A stretch of DNA of 64,000 nucleotides from Kistimonas sp964291485 (GCA_964291485.2 OZ220224.1:4402001-4466000); one strand, 5' to 3'. Shown: positions 33,420 to 42,564, counted from the stretch's first letter. The notes: generated by a model from the sequence alone, not told the origin. Program-made: numbers and translations.

Positions 33420-35222
33420 TTAGACATCACCGAAGTTAGCTTCATCCATCGCCATCAGGTTATCCGCACCAGACTCAATACAAGCCTTGTGGGTACGGGT
33501 CCGTGGCAGGATACGCTGGAAGTAGAACTGCGCAGTCTGCACCTTGGCCTGATAGAAACCTTCTTCCGTCGTGCCTTCTGCCAGCTTCTGCTTGGCAACC
33601 CGCACCATGTCAGCCCAGAAGTAGGCCAGGCAAGCGTAGCCAGAGTACATCAGGTAATCCACGGATGCCGCGCCGACTTCATCCCGGTTTTTCATGGCTG
33701 CCATGCCCACTTTCATGGTCAGGTCGCCCCATTCCTTGTTCAGGGCTGTCAGCGGCTCAATGAATTCCTTCAAGTCTTCATTGTCAGCGTTTTCTTTGCA
33801 GAACTTGTGCACAACCTTGGTGAAAGCCTTCAGCGATTCACCCTGGGTCATCAGTACCTTACGGCCCAGCAGATCCAGCGCCTGGATACCGGTGGTGCCT
33901 TCATACAGCAGGGCGATACGGCAGTCACGCACGTTCTGCTCCATGCCCCACTCACTGATAAAGCCGTGACCACCGTAGCACTGAACGCCGAGGTTGGCGG
34001 CTTCAAAGCCGGTTTCAGTGATGAAAGCCTTAATGATCGGAGTCAGGAAGCCCAGCATCTGGTCAGCAGCCTTGCAGGCCTCTTCATCCTGGCTGTGCGC
34101 CTGAACGTCGACCAGACGCGCGGCATAGTAAGCCAGCGCACGGTTACCTTCTGCAAAGGCCTTGATGGTCAGCAGCATCCGACGAACATCCGGATGGACG
34201 ATGATCGGGTCCGCCGGGCCATTCGGGTTCTTGGGACCGGTCAGGGCACGCATCTGCAGACGCTCACGGGCATAACGCAGTGCACCCTGATGCGCGATCT
34301 CAGCATGGGCCAGACCTTGCAGACCAGTACCCAGACGAGCCGTGTTCATAAAGGTGAACATGCAGTTCAGACCCTTGTTGGGCGGGCCAATCAGATAGCC
34401 GGTCGCGCCATCAAAGTTCATGACGCAGGTGGCGTTACCGTGGATACCCATTTTGTGCTCAAGGGAGCCGCAGCTGACGGCGTTCCGCTCACCCGCACTG
34501 CCATCGCCATTCGGCAGGCACTTAGGCACGATAAACAGTGAAATCCCTTTGGTGCCTTCGGGTGCATCAGGGAGTCGGGCCAGTACGATATGGACGATAT
34601 TCTCTGCCATATCGTGCTCACCGGCGGAGATAAAGATCTTGGTACCGGAAACCTTGTAGCTGCCATCCGCCTGGGGCTCAGCCTTGGTTCTCAGCATGCC
34701 CAGATCGGTACCACAGTGAGGCTCGGTCAAACACATGGTGCCGGTCCATTCACCGGAAACCAGCTTGGTCAGGTAAGTTTCCTGCTGCTCTGGTGTGCCA
34801 TGGGCGCTCAGGGTGTTCATGGCGCCATGGCTCAAGCCGGGATACATGCCCCAGGACCAGTTAGCCTCACCGATCATCTCACTCATGACCAGGTTAAGTG
34901 ACTCTGGCAGGCCCTGACCACCGTGATCAGGATTGTGCGCCAGCGACGGCCAGCCGCCTTCCACAAACTGCTGGTAGGCTTCTTTAAAGCCTGTGGGTGT
35001 TGTCACGCCATCTTCTGTCAGCGTACAGCCTTCCTGATCTCCCACCTGATTCAGTGGCGCCAGTACCTGTTCACAGAATTTTGCACCTTCATCCAAAATG
35101 GCGTTGACCATGTCCGGAGTGGCGTCTTCCGCACCGGGCAGGGTGGCATAGTGCTCTGGATAGTTCAGCAGTTCGTCGCGAACAAAGCGGATATCGCGAA
35201 GGGGGGCCTTATACTCAGGCAT
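33420..35222 (-). CDS. Acyl-CoA dehydrogenase, long-chain type, copy 2
   Basis: This 600-residue enzyme is a paralogue of the protein at 30407-32200 with the same domain order: YKAPLRDIRFVRDEL, MCLTEPHCGTDLGMLRTKAEPQADGSYKV, FISAGEHDMAEN, GSLEHKMGIHGNATCVMNFDG, CYGGHGFISEWGMEQNVRDCRIALLYEGTTG. The catalytic Glu in LYEGTTG is present. Two adjacent paralogues with separate operators suggest division of chain-length range. In P. aeruginosa the equivalent genes also lie next to bioD. A PsrA-type site lies about 100 bp upstream of its start. Confidence 0.93.
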   Translation of the reverse strand: MPEYKAPLRDIRFVRDELLNYPEHYATLPGAEDATPDMVNAILDEGAKFCEQVLAPLNQVGDQEGCTLTEDGVTTPTGFKEAYQQFVEGGWPSLAHNPDHGGQGLPESLNLVMSEMIGEANWSWGMYPGLSHGAMNTLSAHGTPEQQETYLTKLVSGEWTGTMCLTEPHCGTDLGMLRTKAEPQADGSYKVSGTKIFISAGEHDMAENIVHIVLARLPDAPEGTKGISLFIVPKCLPNGDGSAGERNAVSCGSLEHKMGIHGNATCVMNFDGATGYLIGPPNKGLNCMFTFMNTARLGTGLQGLAHAEIAHQGALRYARERLQMRALTGPKNPNGPADPIIVHPDVRRMLLTIKAFAEGNRALAYYAARLVDVQAHSQDEEACKAADQMLGFLTPIIKAFITETGFEAANLGVQCYGGHGFISEWGMEQNVRDCRIALLYEGTTGIQALDLLGRKVLMTQGESLKAFTKVVHKFCKENADNEDLKEFIEPLTALNKEWGDLTMKVGMAAMKNRDEVGAASVDYLMYSGYACLAYFWADMVRVAKQKLAEGTTEEGFYQAKVQTAQFYFQRILPRTRTHKACIESGADNLMAMDEANFGDV

Positions 35223-35320
35223 AGCGTCTACCTCGGGCTATTCTCGTTGTAATCATTCCGACCACCGAAGCGGTCATTACCTGAAGACTGTTCTTATTTA
35301 GAGCTGTATTGGATAGCGTA

Positions 35321-35339
35321 TTTAAACAAGTGTTTGAAA
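35321..35339 (-). promoter_or_regulatory. PsrA-type operator before acyl-CoA dehydrogenase copy 2
   Basis: TTTAAAC-AAGT-GTTTGAAA (halves at 35321-35327 and 35332-35339), read on the minus strand as TTCAAAC-ACTT-GTTTAAA. It fits CAAAC-N4-GTTT of the PsrA motif, slightly less symmetric than the site before copy 1. Confidence 0.7.
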
Positions 35340-35497
35340 CTTACGTATGAGTGTAGCCTGTGTCAAGGGCACTCCACAACAAAATAGGCATTTCCACCTA
35401 GACGGATTTGCTATATTTCAACTCGTTCAGGGGCTCTGGAATCAGTGTTAACTATGACTGATCCCAGCGCTCTTGCAGATATAAAGGAGGGAAACGA

Positions 35498-36172
35498 TCA
35501 GGCAGGCAGATTCAGGTATTCTGCGGCCGCAGCAGCAGTTGGAGCGTCAAGATATGGCACTTCCCCAAGGCACGGAGCACCAAGTTCACCTTCCAGGGTG
35601 AGGGTATTTTCCACAAGACGGGCCATATCTGGCGTCACTGAATTGGCCACCCAACCGGCGATGGTCAGTCCATCCCGTCGAATCGCTTCTGCTGTCAGCA
35701 AAGCATGGTTCAGGCAACCCAGTTTCATGCCAACAACCAGGATAACCGGCAACTGGAGCATACGCGCCAGATCCGCCAGGGTTTCCCGGGGATTCAGCGG
35801 AACCCGCCAGCCACCAGCACCTTCCAGCAAGGTGAAATCAGCCCGTTTCATCAAAACACCACGACAGATACCAGCCAATCGATCAGCAGTAATCATACGG
35901 CCAGCGTCCTGCGCAGCAATATGCGGTGCTATAGGAGGAAGAAAAGCGACCGGATTCACCTGTTCATAAGGCATGTCCATGGTCATCACCTGCTGCAGAG
36001 CCAGGGCATCAGCATTTCGCAGTCCCTCAGGTGTCTTTTCGCAACCGGCGGATACCGGCTTGACTGCCGCTGTCGTCAATCCTTTCTGCCGTGCTTTTTC
36101 CAGCAGGCCACAACTCACCAGGGTTTTACCGGCATCCGTATCCGTTCCTGTGACAAAATACGCTTTAGGCAT
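35498..36172 (-). CDS. bioD: ATP-dependent dethiobiotin synthetase
   Basis: BioD closes the ureido ring of dethiobiotin from DAPA, CO2 and ATP. The 224 residues have P-loop FVTGTDTDAGKTLVS, Lys in AAVKPVSAG, FTLLEGAGGWRVPL and VVGMKLGCLNHALLT. It is the last gene of bioB-F-H-C-D, starting 16 bp after bioC. Confidence 0.96.
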   Translation of the reverse strand: MPKAYFVTGTDTDAGKTLVSCGLLEKARQKGLTTAAVKPVSAGCEKTPEGLRNADALALQQVMTMDMPYEQVNPVAFLPPIAPHIAAQDAGRMITADRLAGICRGVLMKRADFTLLEGAGGWRVPLNPRETLADLARMLQLPVILVVGMKLGCLNHALLTAEAIRRDGLTIAGWVANSVTPDMARLVENTLTLEGELGAPCLGEVPYLDAPTAAAAAEYLNLPA

Positions 36173-36188
36173 ACAGCTTCCTGTTCAA

Positions 36189-37001
36189 TCACTGGGGTTT
36201 GCGGAGCACGCCGTACACCACCTGATACGTCAGTGGTAGGCCAGTAGGCACGCGTAATGTTTCATAAGCGTCGCGGAAGGCCAGCAAACGACGACGTGTC
36301 ATCAATCCCTGCCGGGCCCCTTCCGTCACCGTATTCACGCCAAGCGCCCGTAGCTCTTTCAGCAGGAGATTCACATCCGGGTAATGCAGCACTTCCGCCT
36401 GCTGTTTCAGGGAGCCAGATTCAAAACCACTCGCCGCGACCTGCTGTGTCTGGACATCCAGAGTTTCGTAGTGGTTGACGTGACTGTATCCATCAACCTT
36501 GCGCCAGGCCTGAGCCAGTTCTATCAGGCTGCCGCTTGCCAGTGAAGAAAAAACAAAATAACCACCCGGCTTCAGAATTCGCTGCACTTCCCGTAAAACA
36601 GAGGTCAACGACTCACACCACTGGATTGCCAGGCTGGAAAACACTAAATCAAAACAATTACACGTAAACGGCAAAGCTTCAATATCGCCGGCACACCATG
36701 AAAACGCGGGCTCTGATAACTGTCGTTGAGCATGCTGGAGCATGCCCATGGCCATATCCATACCGACAACCTGCGCAGTAGGATATCGCTGTTGCAGTTC
36801 AACTGTCTGGCTTCCTGTTCCTGAACCAAGATCAAGAATTCGTTCAAGCTCCAATGCTGATGGCAAGCCCAGCATGGCCTTGCGTGCCACAATCCGCTGC
36901 AACGTAGCAGCACTGTCGTATGTTTTGGCAGCCCGGCTGAAATTCTCCGCTATACGCTGCCGGTGACGTGGGTAAAGAGCGCTTTCTTTGTATTGGATCA
37001 T
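36189..37001 (-). CDS. bioC: Malonyl-ACP O-methyltransferase
   Basis: BioC methylates malonyl-ACP so that fatty-acid synthesis can build the pimeloyl chain. The 270 residues have SAM-binding motif I (ILDLGSGTGSQTVEL), motif post-I VVGMDMAMGML, LPFTCNCFDLVFSSLAIQW and LKPGGYFVFSSL. The N-terminus (RIAENFSRAAKTYDSAATLQ) is the usual BioC start. It overlaps the end of bioH by 4 nt. Confidence 0.95.
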   Translation of the reverse strand: MIQYKESALYPRHRQRIAENFSRAAKTYDSAATLQRIVARKAMLGLPSALELERILDLGSGTGSQTVELQQRYPTAQVVGMDMAMGMLQHAQRQLSEPAFSWCAGDIEALPFTCNCFDLVFSSLAIQWCESLTSVLREVQRILKPGGYFVFSSLASGSLIELAQAWRKVDGYSHVNHYETLDVQTQQVAASGFESGSLKQQAEVLHYPDVNLLLKELRALGVNTVTEGARQGLMTRRRLLAFRDAYETLRVPTGLPLTYQVVYGVLRKPQ

Positions 37002-37741
37002 GCGTTCTCCCGCACCAGTTTATCGATATCGCTGACAATAATGTCAGGTGTTTCTAACCAGAAGGCATGCCCTCCTTCTATGGGTTTAATGGTGTGCGTT
37101 GGATAATGTCCAGATAACGCTCGACTGAACGAAAACGGCACCAGCGCATCGCGCTCAGCAACCCAATGGATTACCGGGCAGGTCAAATCCGCAAGCTGCG
37201 AGCGCGTATCTGCCTCTCGGAGTAATGTCAGAAGTGACGACAATTGTTCAGCGTCAGGTTCAGCATCGACCAAAACCTTCCGAATCAATCTCACTGTTTC
37301 TCGTTGCTGCTCTCCCCCTTGAGAGCAGAGCATGGCAAACTGTTTCAGTGTCTGAGAGCACGACACAGATACTCCATGCTCAAATTCAGCAAAAACAGTT
37401 TCAGACATCGCATCCTGCCAATCGTCGCGTTGTACAAAGCAGGGATTCGATGTCAGAGTCATTAGCCCCTTAACCTGGCGGGGATACATAGCGGCAAACA
37501 AGGTTGCCAACTGTCCTCCCATTGACCAGCCCACCAGCATCACTGACTCGCCAGCCAGATAGCTGGATAACGCATCAATCATGGTTGGCCAGCTAACGGT
37601 CTCAACTGTCAGCCCCTGCTCGTTAAAACCCGGCAAGGAAACGACATTGACTGTATAACGGCCTGATAACTTATCCACCAGCGGCTGCATCACCCCGGAT
37701 GGCATCCCCCAACCCGCGATCAAAACGATCCGCTGTTTCAT
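36998..37741 (-). CDS. bioH: Pimeloyl-ACP methyl ester carboxylesterase
   Basis: BioH removes the methyl group from pimeloyl-ACP methyl ester and ends chain growth. This 247-residue alpha/beta-hydrolase has the nucleophile elbow GWSMGG (Ser), an Asp in VAERDALVPF, and the His in IEGGHAFWLETPD. The opening VLIAGWGM is typical of BioH. It overlaps bioF and bioC by 4 nt each, so translation is coupled. Confidence 0.95.
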   Translation of the reverse strand: MKQRIVLIAGWGMPSGVMQPLVDKLSGRYTVNVVSLPGFNEQGLTVETVSWPTMIDALSSYLAGESVMLVGWSMGGQLATLFAAMYPRQVKGLMTLTSNPCFVQRDDWQDAMSETVFAEFEHGVSVSCSQTLKQFAMLCSQGGEQQRETVRLIRKVLVDAEPDAEQLSSLLTLLREADTRSQLADLTCPVIHWVAERDALVPFSFSRALSGHYPTHTIKPIEGGHAFWLETPDIIVSDIDKLVRENA

Positions 37742-38916
37742 ACCGCTACCTCTGGCACTTTTCGAATGACCTCTTCCAAGGTCGTCAATAAGCGATCAAC
37801 CTGTTCCAGAGTATGCGATGCACTAAAAGTTACCCGTAAACGGGCGCTCCCCTGAGGCACCGTCGGCGGTCGAATGGCGGTGACAAGAATACCGTTGTCC
37901 GCAAGCGCCCGGCTCATTGCCAATGCCCGGTCAGCCGAACCGACATCAATAGGCTGTATAGGGGTAGACGACGACATCAACGGAATACCGAGAGCTTCAC
38001 ATCCGGAGCGAAACCGTTGAATCAGTGTTGCCAGATGCTCTCGCCGCCAAGATTCCTTTCGGGCAATATTAAGACTGACCCTGGTTGCCTCTGCAATCGC
38101 AGGCGGCATTGCAGTGGTATAAATGTAGGTTCGGGCAAACTGGACCAAAGTTTCAATTAACGCGTCACTGCCCGCCACAAAAGCACCAGCTGTACCAAAA
38201 GCCTTGCCCAGTGTGCCCATCAGCACAGGCAGATCATCCTGCGATAAATCAAAATAATCCGCACAACCGCGACCTTCATTGCCGAGGCAACCAAAACCGT
38301 GGGCATCATCCACCATCAACCAGGCATCATGAGAGCGGGCTAGTTTTGATAATTCACGCAATGGTGCAATATCACCATCCATACTGAACACGCCGTCGGT
38401 TACCACCAGTTTACGTTGAGCCGTTGAACGCATCAGACGCTGTTCAAGGTTTTCGCAGTCTGCATGGAGATAACGCTGGAAACGCGCACCGGAAAGCCGT
38501 CCTGCATCCAAGAGGGAGGCGTGGTTCAGACGATCCTGAAAAATGGCATCACTACTGCCCAGCAGTGCACTAATCACACCAAGATTCGCCATATAGCCAG
38601 TTGAGAACAGCAGTACGCGTGAGCGCCCGGTGAATTCAGCTAATTCCTCTTCCAGCTGATGATGCGCACGACTATGCCCGACAATCAAATGAGAAGCGCC
38701 GCCCCCTACACCGTAGACATCAGTCGCTTTTTTAAACGCGTTGATAACGTCAGGGTGATTCGCCAAGCCAAGATAATCATTACTACAGAAAGCCAGACAA
38801 CGCTGGCCATCTATCATTAACTCCGGTTCCTGCGGTCCATCCACCAGCAGACGCCGCCGATACAGCGACTGCTCACGGCGCTCAGCCAACGCCGCCTCCA
38901 GCGCAAAGGCTGTCAT
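37738..38916 (-). CDS. bioF: 8-amino-7-oxononanoate synthase
   Basis: PLP enzyme condensing pimeloyl-ACP with alanine. The product is 392 residues from ATG 38916. The frame is open to 38994, but that extension reads through the end of bioB and does not fit the family. Features: FCSNDYLGLANHP, GVGGGASHLIVGHSRAHHQLEEELA, DGVFSMDGDIAPL, MVDDAHGFGCLG and the Schiff-base Lys in MGTLGKAFGTAGAF. It starts 5 bp after the bioB stop. Confidence 0.96.
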   Translation of the reverse strand: MTAFALEAALAERREQSLYRRRLLVDGPQEPELMIDGQRCLAFCSNDYLGLANHPDVINAFKKATDVYGVGGGASHLIVGHSRAHHQLEEELAEFTGRSRVLLFSTGYMANLGVISALLGSSDAIFQDRLNHASLLDAGRLSGARFQRYLHADCENLEQRLMRSTAQRKLVVTDGVFSMDGDIAPLRELSKLARSHDAWLMVDDAHGFGCLGNEGRGCADYFDLSQDDLPVLMGTLGKAFGTAGAFVAGSDALIETLVQFARTYIYTTAMPPAIAEATRVSLNIARKESWRREHLATLIQRFRSGCEALGIPLMSSSTPIQPIDVGSADRALAMSRALADNGILVTAIRPPTVPQGSARLRVTFSASHTLEQVDRLLTTLEEVIRKVPEVAV

Positions 38917-38920
38917 GTGC

Positions 38921-39979
38921 TTATGCCTGTGCTGCGTCGTAGAAGAATTCGCTATCCTGTTGCGCCTGGATCTGTTCCTGCAGCCGGGCTTCATGCTCAG
39001 CTTCGGACTGACACTCTTCCCGTTCTTCGGGCTTGATGCCCAACCGTTTGAACAGTTGCATGTCTTTCTGGGCTTCAGGATTTGGTGTAGTCAGCAGCTT
39101 TTCGCCATAGAAAATGGAGTTGGCGCCAGCGAGGAATGTCAGGGCCTGCATCTCTTCATTCATATTCTCGCGGCCGGCAGACAAGCGAACATGGGACTTC
39201 GGCATCATGATGCGGGCTACGGCAATGCAACGAATAAAGTCGAAAGGATCAATATCCTCCACATGATCCAGCGGCGTACCCTCAACCTTGACCAGCATAT
39301 TGATCGGCACACTTTCCGGGTGTTCAGGCAGGTTAGCCAACTGAATCAGCAGGTTGGCACGATCACGAATGGTTTCGCCCATGCCCACAATACCGCCGCT
39401 ACAGATTTTCATGCCGGCGTCCCGAACATACGACAATGTTTGCAGACGATCGGAATAGGTACGTGTGGTGATGATATTGCCGTAAAACTCCGGCGAGGTA
39501 TCCAGATTGTGGTTGTAATAATCCAGACCCGCTTCAGCCAGCGCCTGCGTCTGTTCCTGTGTCAACCTCCCCAAGGTCATGCAGGTTTCCAGCCCCAGCT
39601 GCTTCACACCTTGCACCATCTTCAATACATAGGGGAAATCTTTAGCTGGCGGATTCTTCCAGGCAGCGCCCATGCAGAAACGGGTTGCACCAGCCTTCTT
39701 CGCCAGCTCCGCCTCTTCCAGCACCTTCTGGACCTGCATCAGCTTTTCCTTGTCCAGCCCGGTGTTGTAATGACCGCTCTGGGGGCAATACTTGCAATCT
39801 TCCGGACAGGCGCCTGTCTTGATGGACAACAGGGTGCTGACCTGAACCCGGTTTGGATCAAAGAACTGCCGGTGAACCTGCTGGGCGCGGAACATCAGAT
39901 CACTGAAAGGAAGGGTGAAAAGCTGCTCGACTTCATCAAGGGTCCAGTCGCTACGGACCAGGCTATCGGTATTATTCAT
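38921..39979 (-). CDS. bioB: Biotin synthase
   Basis: Radical-SAM enzyme inserting sulfur into dethiobiotin. The 352 residues have the radical-SAM motif CPEDCKYC (C-x3-C-x2-C), YNHNLDTSPEFYG, CSGGIVGMGE, MLVKVEGTPL and the [2Fe-2S] ligand Arg region VRLSAGRENM. It is the first gene of the bio operon. A strong promoter with a BirA-type operator lies upstream. Confidence 0.97.
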   Translation of the reverse strand: MNNTDSLVRSDWTLDEVEQLFTLPFSDLMFRAQQVHRQFFDPNRVQVSTLLSIKTGACPEDCKYCPQSGHYNTGLDKEKLMQVQKVLEEAELAKKAGATRFCMGAAWKNPPAKDFPYVLKMVQGVKQLGLETCMTLGRLTQEQTQALAEAGLDYYNHNLDTSPEFYGNIITTRTYSDRLQTLSYVRDAGMKICSGGIVGMGETIRDRANLLIQLANLPEHPESVPINMLVKVEGTPLDHVEDIDPFDFIRCIAVARIMMPKSHVRLSAGRENMNEEMQALTFLAGANSIFYGEKLLTTPNPEAQKDMQLFKRLGIKPEEREECQSEAEHEARLQEQIQAQQDSEFFYDAAQA

Positions 39980-40056
39980 CGTGGCCTTCGGCTGTCGTCA
40001 TTATCTGCTTCTGATGCCGCGTCCCGGTTCGAGCCGAAACCAGCGTTATGGCTCGC

Positions 40057-40084
40057 ATTGTATGACCGCATGCGCCACTGTCAA
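40057..40084 (-). promoter_or_regulatory. bioB operon promoter
   Basis: Minus-strand -35 TTGACA (40079-40084, a perfect hexamer) and -10 TACAAT (40057-40062) with a 16-bp spacer. The -35 lies inside one half of the BirA-type operator. Confidence 0.8.
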
Positions 40085-40111
40085 CCGACCTGGCATACAA
40101 TAGGTTTACGA
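40078..40111. promoter_or_regulatory. BirA operator of the biotin operon
   Basis: CTGTCAACC (40078-40086), 16-nt spacer, GGTTTACGA (40103-40111). The known BirA site is TTGTAAACC-N14-16-GGTTTACAA; the halves match in 7 and 8 of 9 positions. It covers the bioB -35 element, so biotinyl-AMP-loaded BirA would block bio transcription. The divergent comF gene starts about 120 bp away. Confidence 0.82.
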
Positions 40112-40228
40112 AAGGCCGTTTTTTAACCAGTGAGAATATTCACGCTTTTCGGCAGCCAGCCTGACTTTGTACCACACTGCTCGCTCGGCATGGACGATAT
40201 ATGACCAACAATCTTAGCAAGAAATAAC

Positions 40229-40939
40229 ATGATCCAATCCCTGAAACACAAACTGCAATCATTGATTACATTGTCCTGCCTGTTATGTCGCAATGCCTGC
40301 CAATGGCCGAACAGACTGTGTCGTGGCTGTATCGACAGCCTTCCCCGCATTCAGCACGCCTGCATGTTGTGCAGCGAACCTCTGCCGCACCGGGACGATG
40401 GCCACCTGTGCGGTACCTGCCAGAAACAGGGGCGAGCCTTTGATAGTTGTACGTCGGCGTTCCTCTATCAACCGCCGGTGTCCGACATGCTGCAACGCCT
40501 GAAGTATCATGACCAACTGGCCTTCGCGCATCCGCTGGCCACCCAGCTTGCAGACACGTTGCAGACGTATTATCGCGCGGAACCTGTTCCGGAAGTCATT
40601 CTGCCCATTCCACTACATAGAAAACGGTTATTACAAAGGGGATATAATCAATCAACCGTGCTGGCTCGCCATCTCAGCCGACACATGATGATTCCTGCCG
40701 ATCACCGACTGTTAAAACGCGTTCGGGCAACCCAGCCTCAGCTCAAACTGACAACCAATCAGCGACGCCGCAATGTCCGGGGAACATTTACCTGCAAAAC
40801 ACCCCTCTACCGTCATGTCGCCCTTCTTGATGACATTGTCACAACAGGCGCGACCGTTGAGGAAATCAGCCGGTTGCTGAAACGCCAGGGTGTCAGACAA
40901 GTCGATGTCTGGTGTGTTGCCAGAACACCTGCCGGCTGA
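40229..40939 (+). CDS. comF: ComF family protein
   Basis: The 236-residue ComF/GntX-type protein has an N-terminal zinc-binding region with four Cys pairs (CLLC, CRGC, CMLC, CGTC) and a C-terminal phosphoribosyltransferase-like domain ending in VALLDDIVTTGATVEEI (PRPP-binding loop). ComF is needed for DNA uptake in naturally competent species; GntX supports use of DNA as a nutrient. It is divergent from bioB, the common gamma arrangement. Confidence 0.92.
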   Translation: MIQSLKHKLQSLITLSCLLCRNACQWPNRLCRGCIDSLPRIQHACMLCSEPLPHRDDGHLCGTCQKQGRAFDSCTSAFLYQPPVSDMLQRLKYHDQLAFAHPLATQLADTLQTYYRAEPVPEVILPIPLHRKRLLQRGYNQSTVLARHLSRHMMIPADHRLLKRVRATQPQLKLTTNQRRRNVRGTFTCKTPLYRHVALLDDIVTTGATVEEISRLLKRQGVRQVDVWCVARTPAG

Positions 40940-41031
40940 CATAACCACCGACAAACCATGAATTAAGACTGCAATAAGACAACCCCAAGGTTTAGACTTA
41001 GCACACTTTTTTCCAACTTCAGGATGCCCGA

Positions 41032-42024
41032 ATGAGCAATGCTATGCAGAACCATCCCTACGACCCACTCACCCCTGATGCGGTGCTGGATGCGGTCGAG
41101 TCTGCGGGCATGCGAACCGATGCACGGATACTGGCGCTGAACAGCTATGAAAACCGGGTGTACCAGGTAGGGCTGGAAGATGATGCACCCGTTATTGCCA
41201 AGTTTTACCGTCCGGGTCGCTGGACACGGCAACAGATTGAGGAAGAGCACGACTTCACAATGGAGCTGGCAGACAATGAGCTGCCCGTGGTTGCGCCAAT
41301 GAAACGCGATAACGGCAAAACATTGCATGAGTACAATGGTTTCCTGTTTTCCCTGACGCCTCGCCGTGGTGGCCATGCACCAGAGCTGGATAATCCGGAT
41401 CACCTGTTCCAGCTGGGTCGCCTGATGGGCCGCATCCACAAGGTGGGCGAAACCAAACCATTCACCCATCGACCTGGCATCACAATGCAGCGTTTTGTTA
41501 TCGACAGCGTTGCCTATTTACTGGATAACCAGTTTATTCCTGAATCCCTGCTGCCCGCTTATACCACACTGACCAATGACCTGATTGAAAAGCTTAAGCA
41601 GATCAAGCAACAGTACAGCTACAATAACATCCGCCTGCACGGTGATGCCCACTGCGGCAACATCCTGTGGCGCGATGAGCATTTCCATTTTGTCGATTTT
41701 GACGACTGTGTGAACGGCCCCGCCATTCAGGATTTATGGATGTTCCTGTCCGGCGATCGCAACAATCAAACGGCACAATTATCAGAGTTGATGGATGGCT
41801 ACGCGGAATTCAATGATTTCAATCCGGTGGAACTGAATCTTATCGAATACTTCCGTACGCTACGCATCATTCACTACAGTGCCTGGTTGGCCCGTCGCTG
41901 GGATGACCCGGCCTTCCCCATGGCATTCCCCTGGTTTAATACCGAGCGCTACTGGGCAGACCATATCCTTGAATTGCGCGAGCAACTTGCGGCCCTTGAT
42001 GAGCCCGTACTGACACTGTATTAA
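41032..42024 (+). CDS. srkA: Stress response serine/threonine kinase SrkA (YihE)
   Basis: The 330-residue kinase-like protein has YENRVYQVGLED, a Lys in VIAKFYRPGRW, the catalytic loop LHGDAHCGNILW and HFVDFDDCVNGP as the metal motif. These are the hallmarks of SrkA, which counters MazEF-linked death and supports envelope and oxidative stress survival. The start ATG 41032 follows AGGA at 7 nt. It is usually near dsbA in enterics; here it lies between comF and an exported protein. Confidence 0.94.
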   Translation: MSNAMQNHPYDPLTPDAVLDAVESAGMRTDARILALNSYENRVYQVGLEDDAPVIAKFYRPGRWTRQQIEEEHDFTMELADNELPVVAPMKRDNGKTLHEYNGFLFSLTPRRGGHAPELDNPDHLFQLGRLMGRIHKVGETKPFTHRPGITMQRFVIDSVAYLLDNQFIPESLLPAYTTLTNDLIEKLKQIKQQYSYNNIRLHGDAHCGNILWRDEHFHFVDFDDCVNGPAIQDLWMFLSGDRNNQTAQLSELMDGYAEFNDFNPVELNLIEYFRTLRIIHYSAWLARRWDDPAFPMAFPWFNTERYWADHILELREQLAALDEPVLTLY

Positions 42025-42117
42025 CGTCCCTTTTTCAATTCCGAACAGCCCGGAAGCAGCATCGTTTACAGGCATCTATGCTTAAGACCTCCCTTGAACG
42101 GATCAGGTGTAACATAG

Positions 42118-42546
42118 ATGCTTTCCTGTCGAACGCTTATTTCTGCCGCACTGCTCACCTTGAGCCTGAATCTCAGTGCCGATATCCAAAGCTTTCAGGG
42201 TGTCTGGAAAAACCAGCGTGGTTCAATACTGGAACTGGGTAATGTTAATGCTGTCCAGGATATAGAACAGAATGTCATGAAAGGAGTTTTCCGGGCAGCG
42301 GTAACCATCACCCCGGAGTGCATTCATTTCCCACTGCCTGTCCTAGCCACCATCAACGATAACGCGTTGGCCATAATGATTAATTTTCAGCCCTGTGGCT
42401 CGCCGACTGTCGTTTCCATTTCAGGCTATATGACAGAAGACGGCCAACTTGAAACACAATGGGTCGCCAGGAAAAAAGGCGAAGACAACATTTCCTCCTG
42501 GTTTTTTAACCGGGATATTTACACACGTATCGATACCACGGATTAA
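42118..42546 (+). CDS. Divergent avidin-like exported protein
   Basis: The 142-residue protein has a signal peptide (cleavage near residue 21) and one avidin/streptavidin-type barrel. It aligns in order with streptavidin: GVWKNQRGS with GTWYNQLGS, GVFRAAV with GTYESAV, SISGYM with WSGQY, ETQWVARK with NTQWLLTS, and SSWFFNRDIYTRI with NAWKSTLVGHDTFTKV. Retained biotin contacts: N32, S36, V62, W115, W128, D133 (streptavidin N23, S27, V47, W108, W120, D128). Changed: Y43 to F58, S45 to A60, W79 and W92 to aliphatic. Biotin binding is therefore plausible but may be weaker. It lies 2.1 kb from the bio operon. Confidence 0.68.
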   Translation: MLSCRTLISAALLTLSLNLSADIQSFQGVWKNQRGSILELGNVNAVQDIEQNVMKGVFRAAVTITPECIHFPLPVLATINDNALAIMINFQPCGSPTVVSISGYMTEDGQLETQWVARKKGEDNISSWFFNRDIYTRIDTTD

Positions 42547-42564
42547 CATCTGCGTTTTGATGGG

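Noticed and set aside
33489..34541. 350-codon open frame antisense to acyl-CoA dehydrogenase copy 2
   Set aside because: It is a shadow of a clearly conserved enzyme gene on the other strand and has no family resemblance.
38915..40126. 403-codon plus-strand frame across bioB
   Set aside because: It runs exactly antisense to bioB, which has the full radical-SAM motif, and has no ribosome-binding site.
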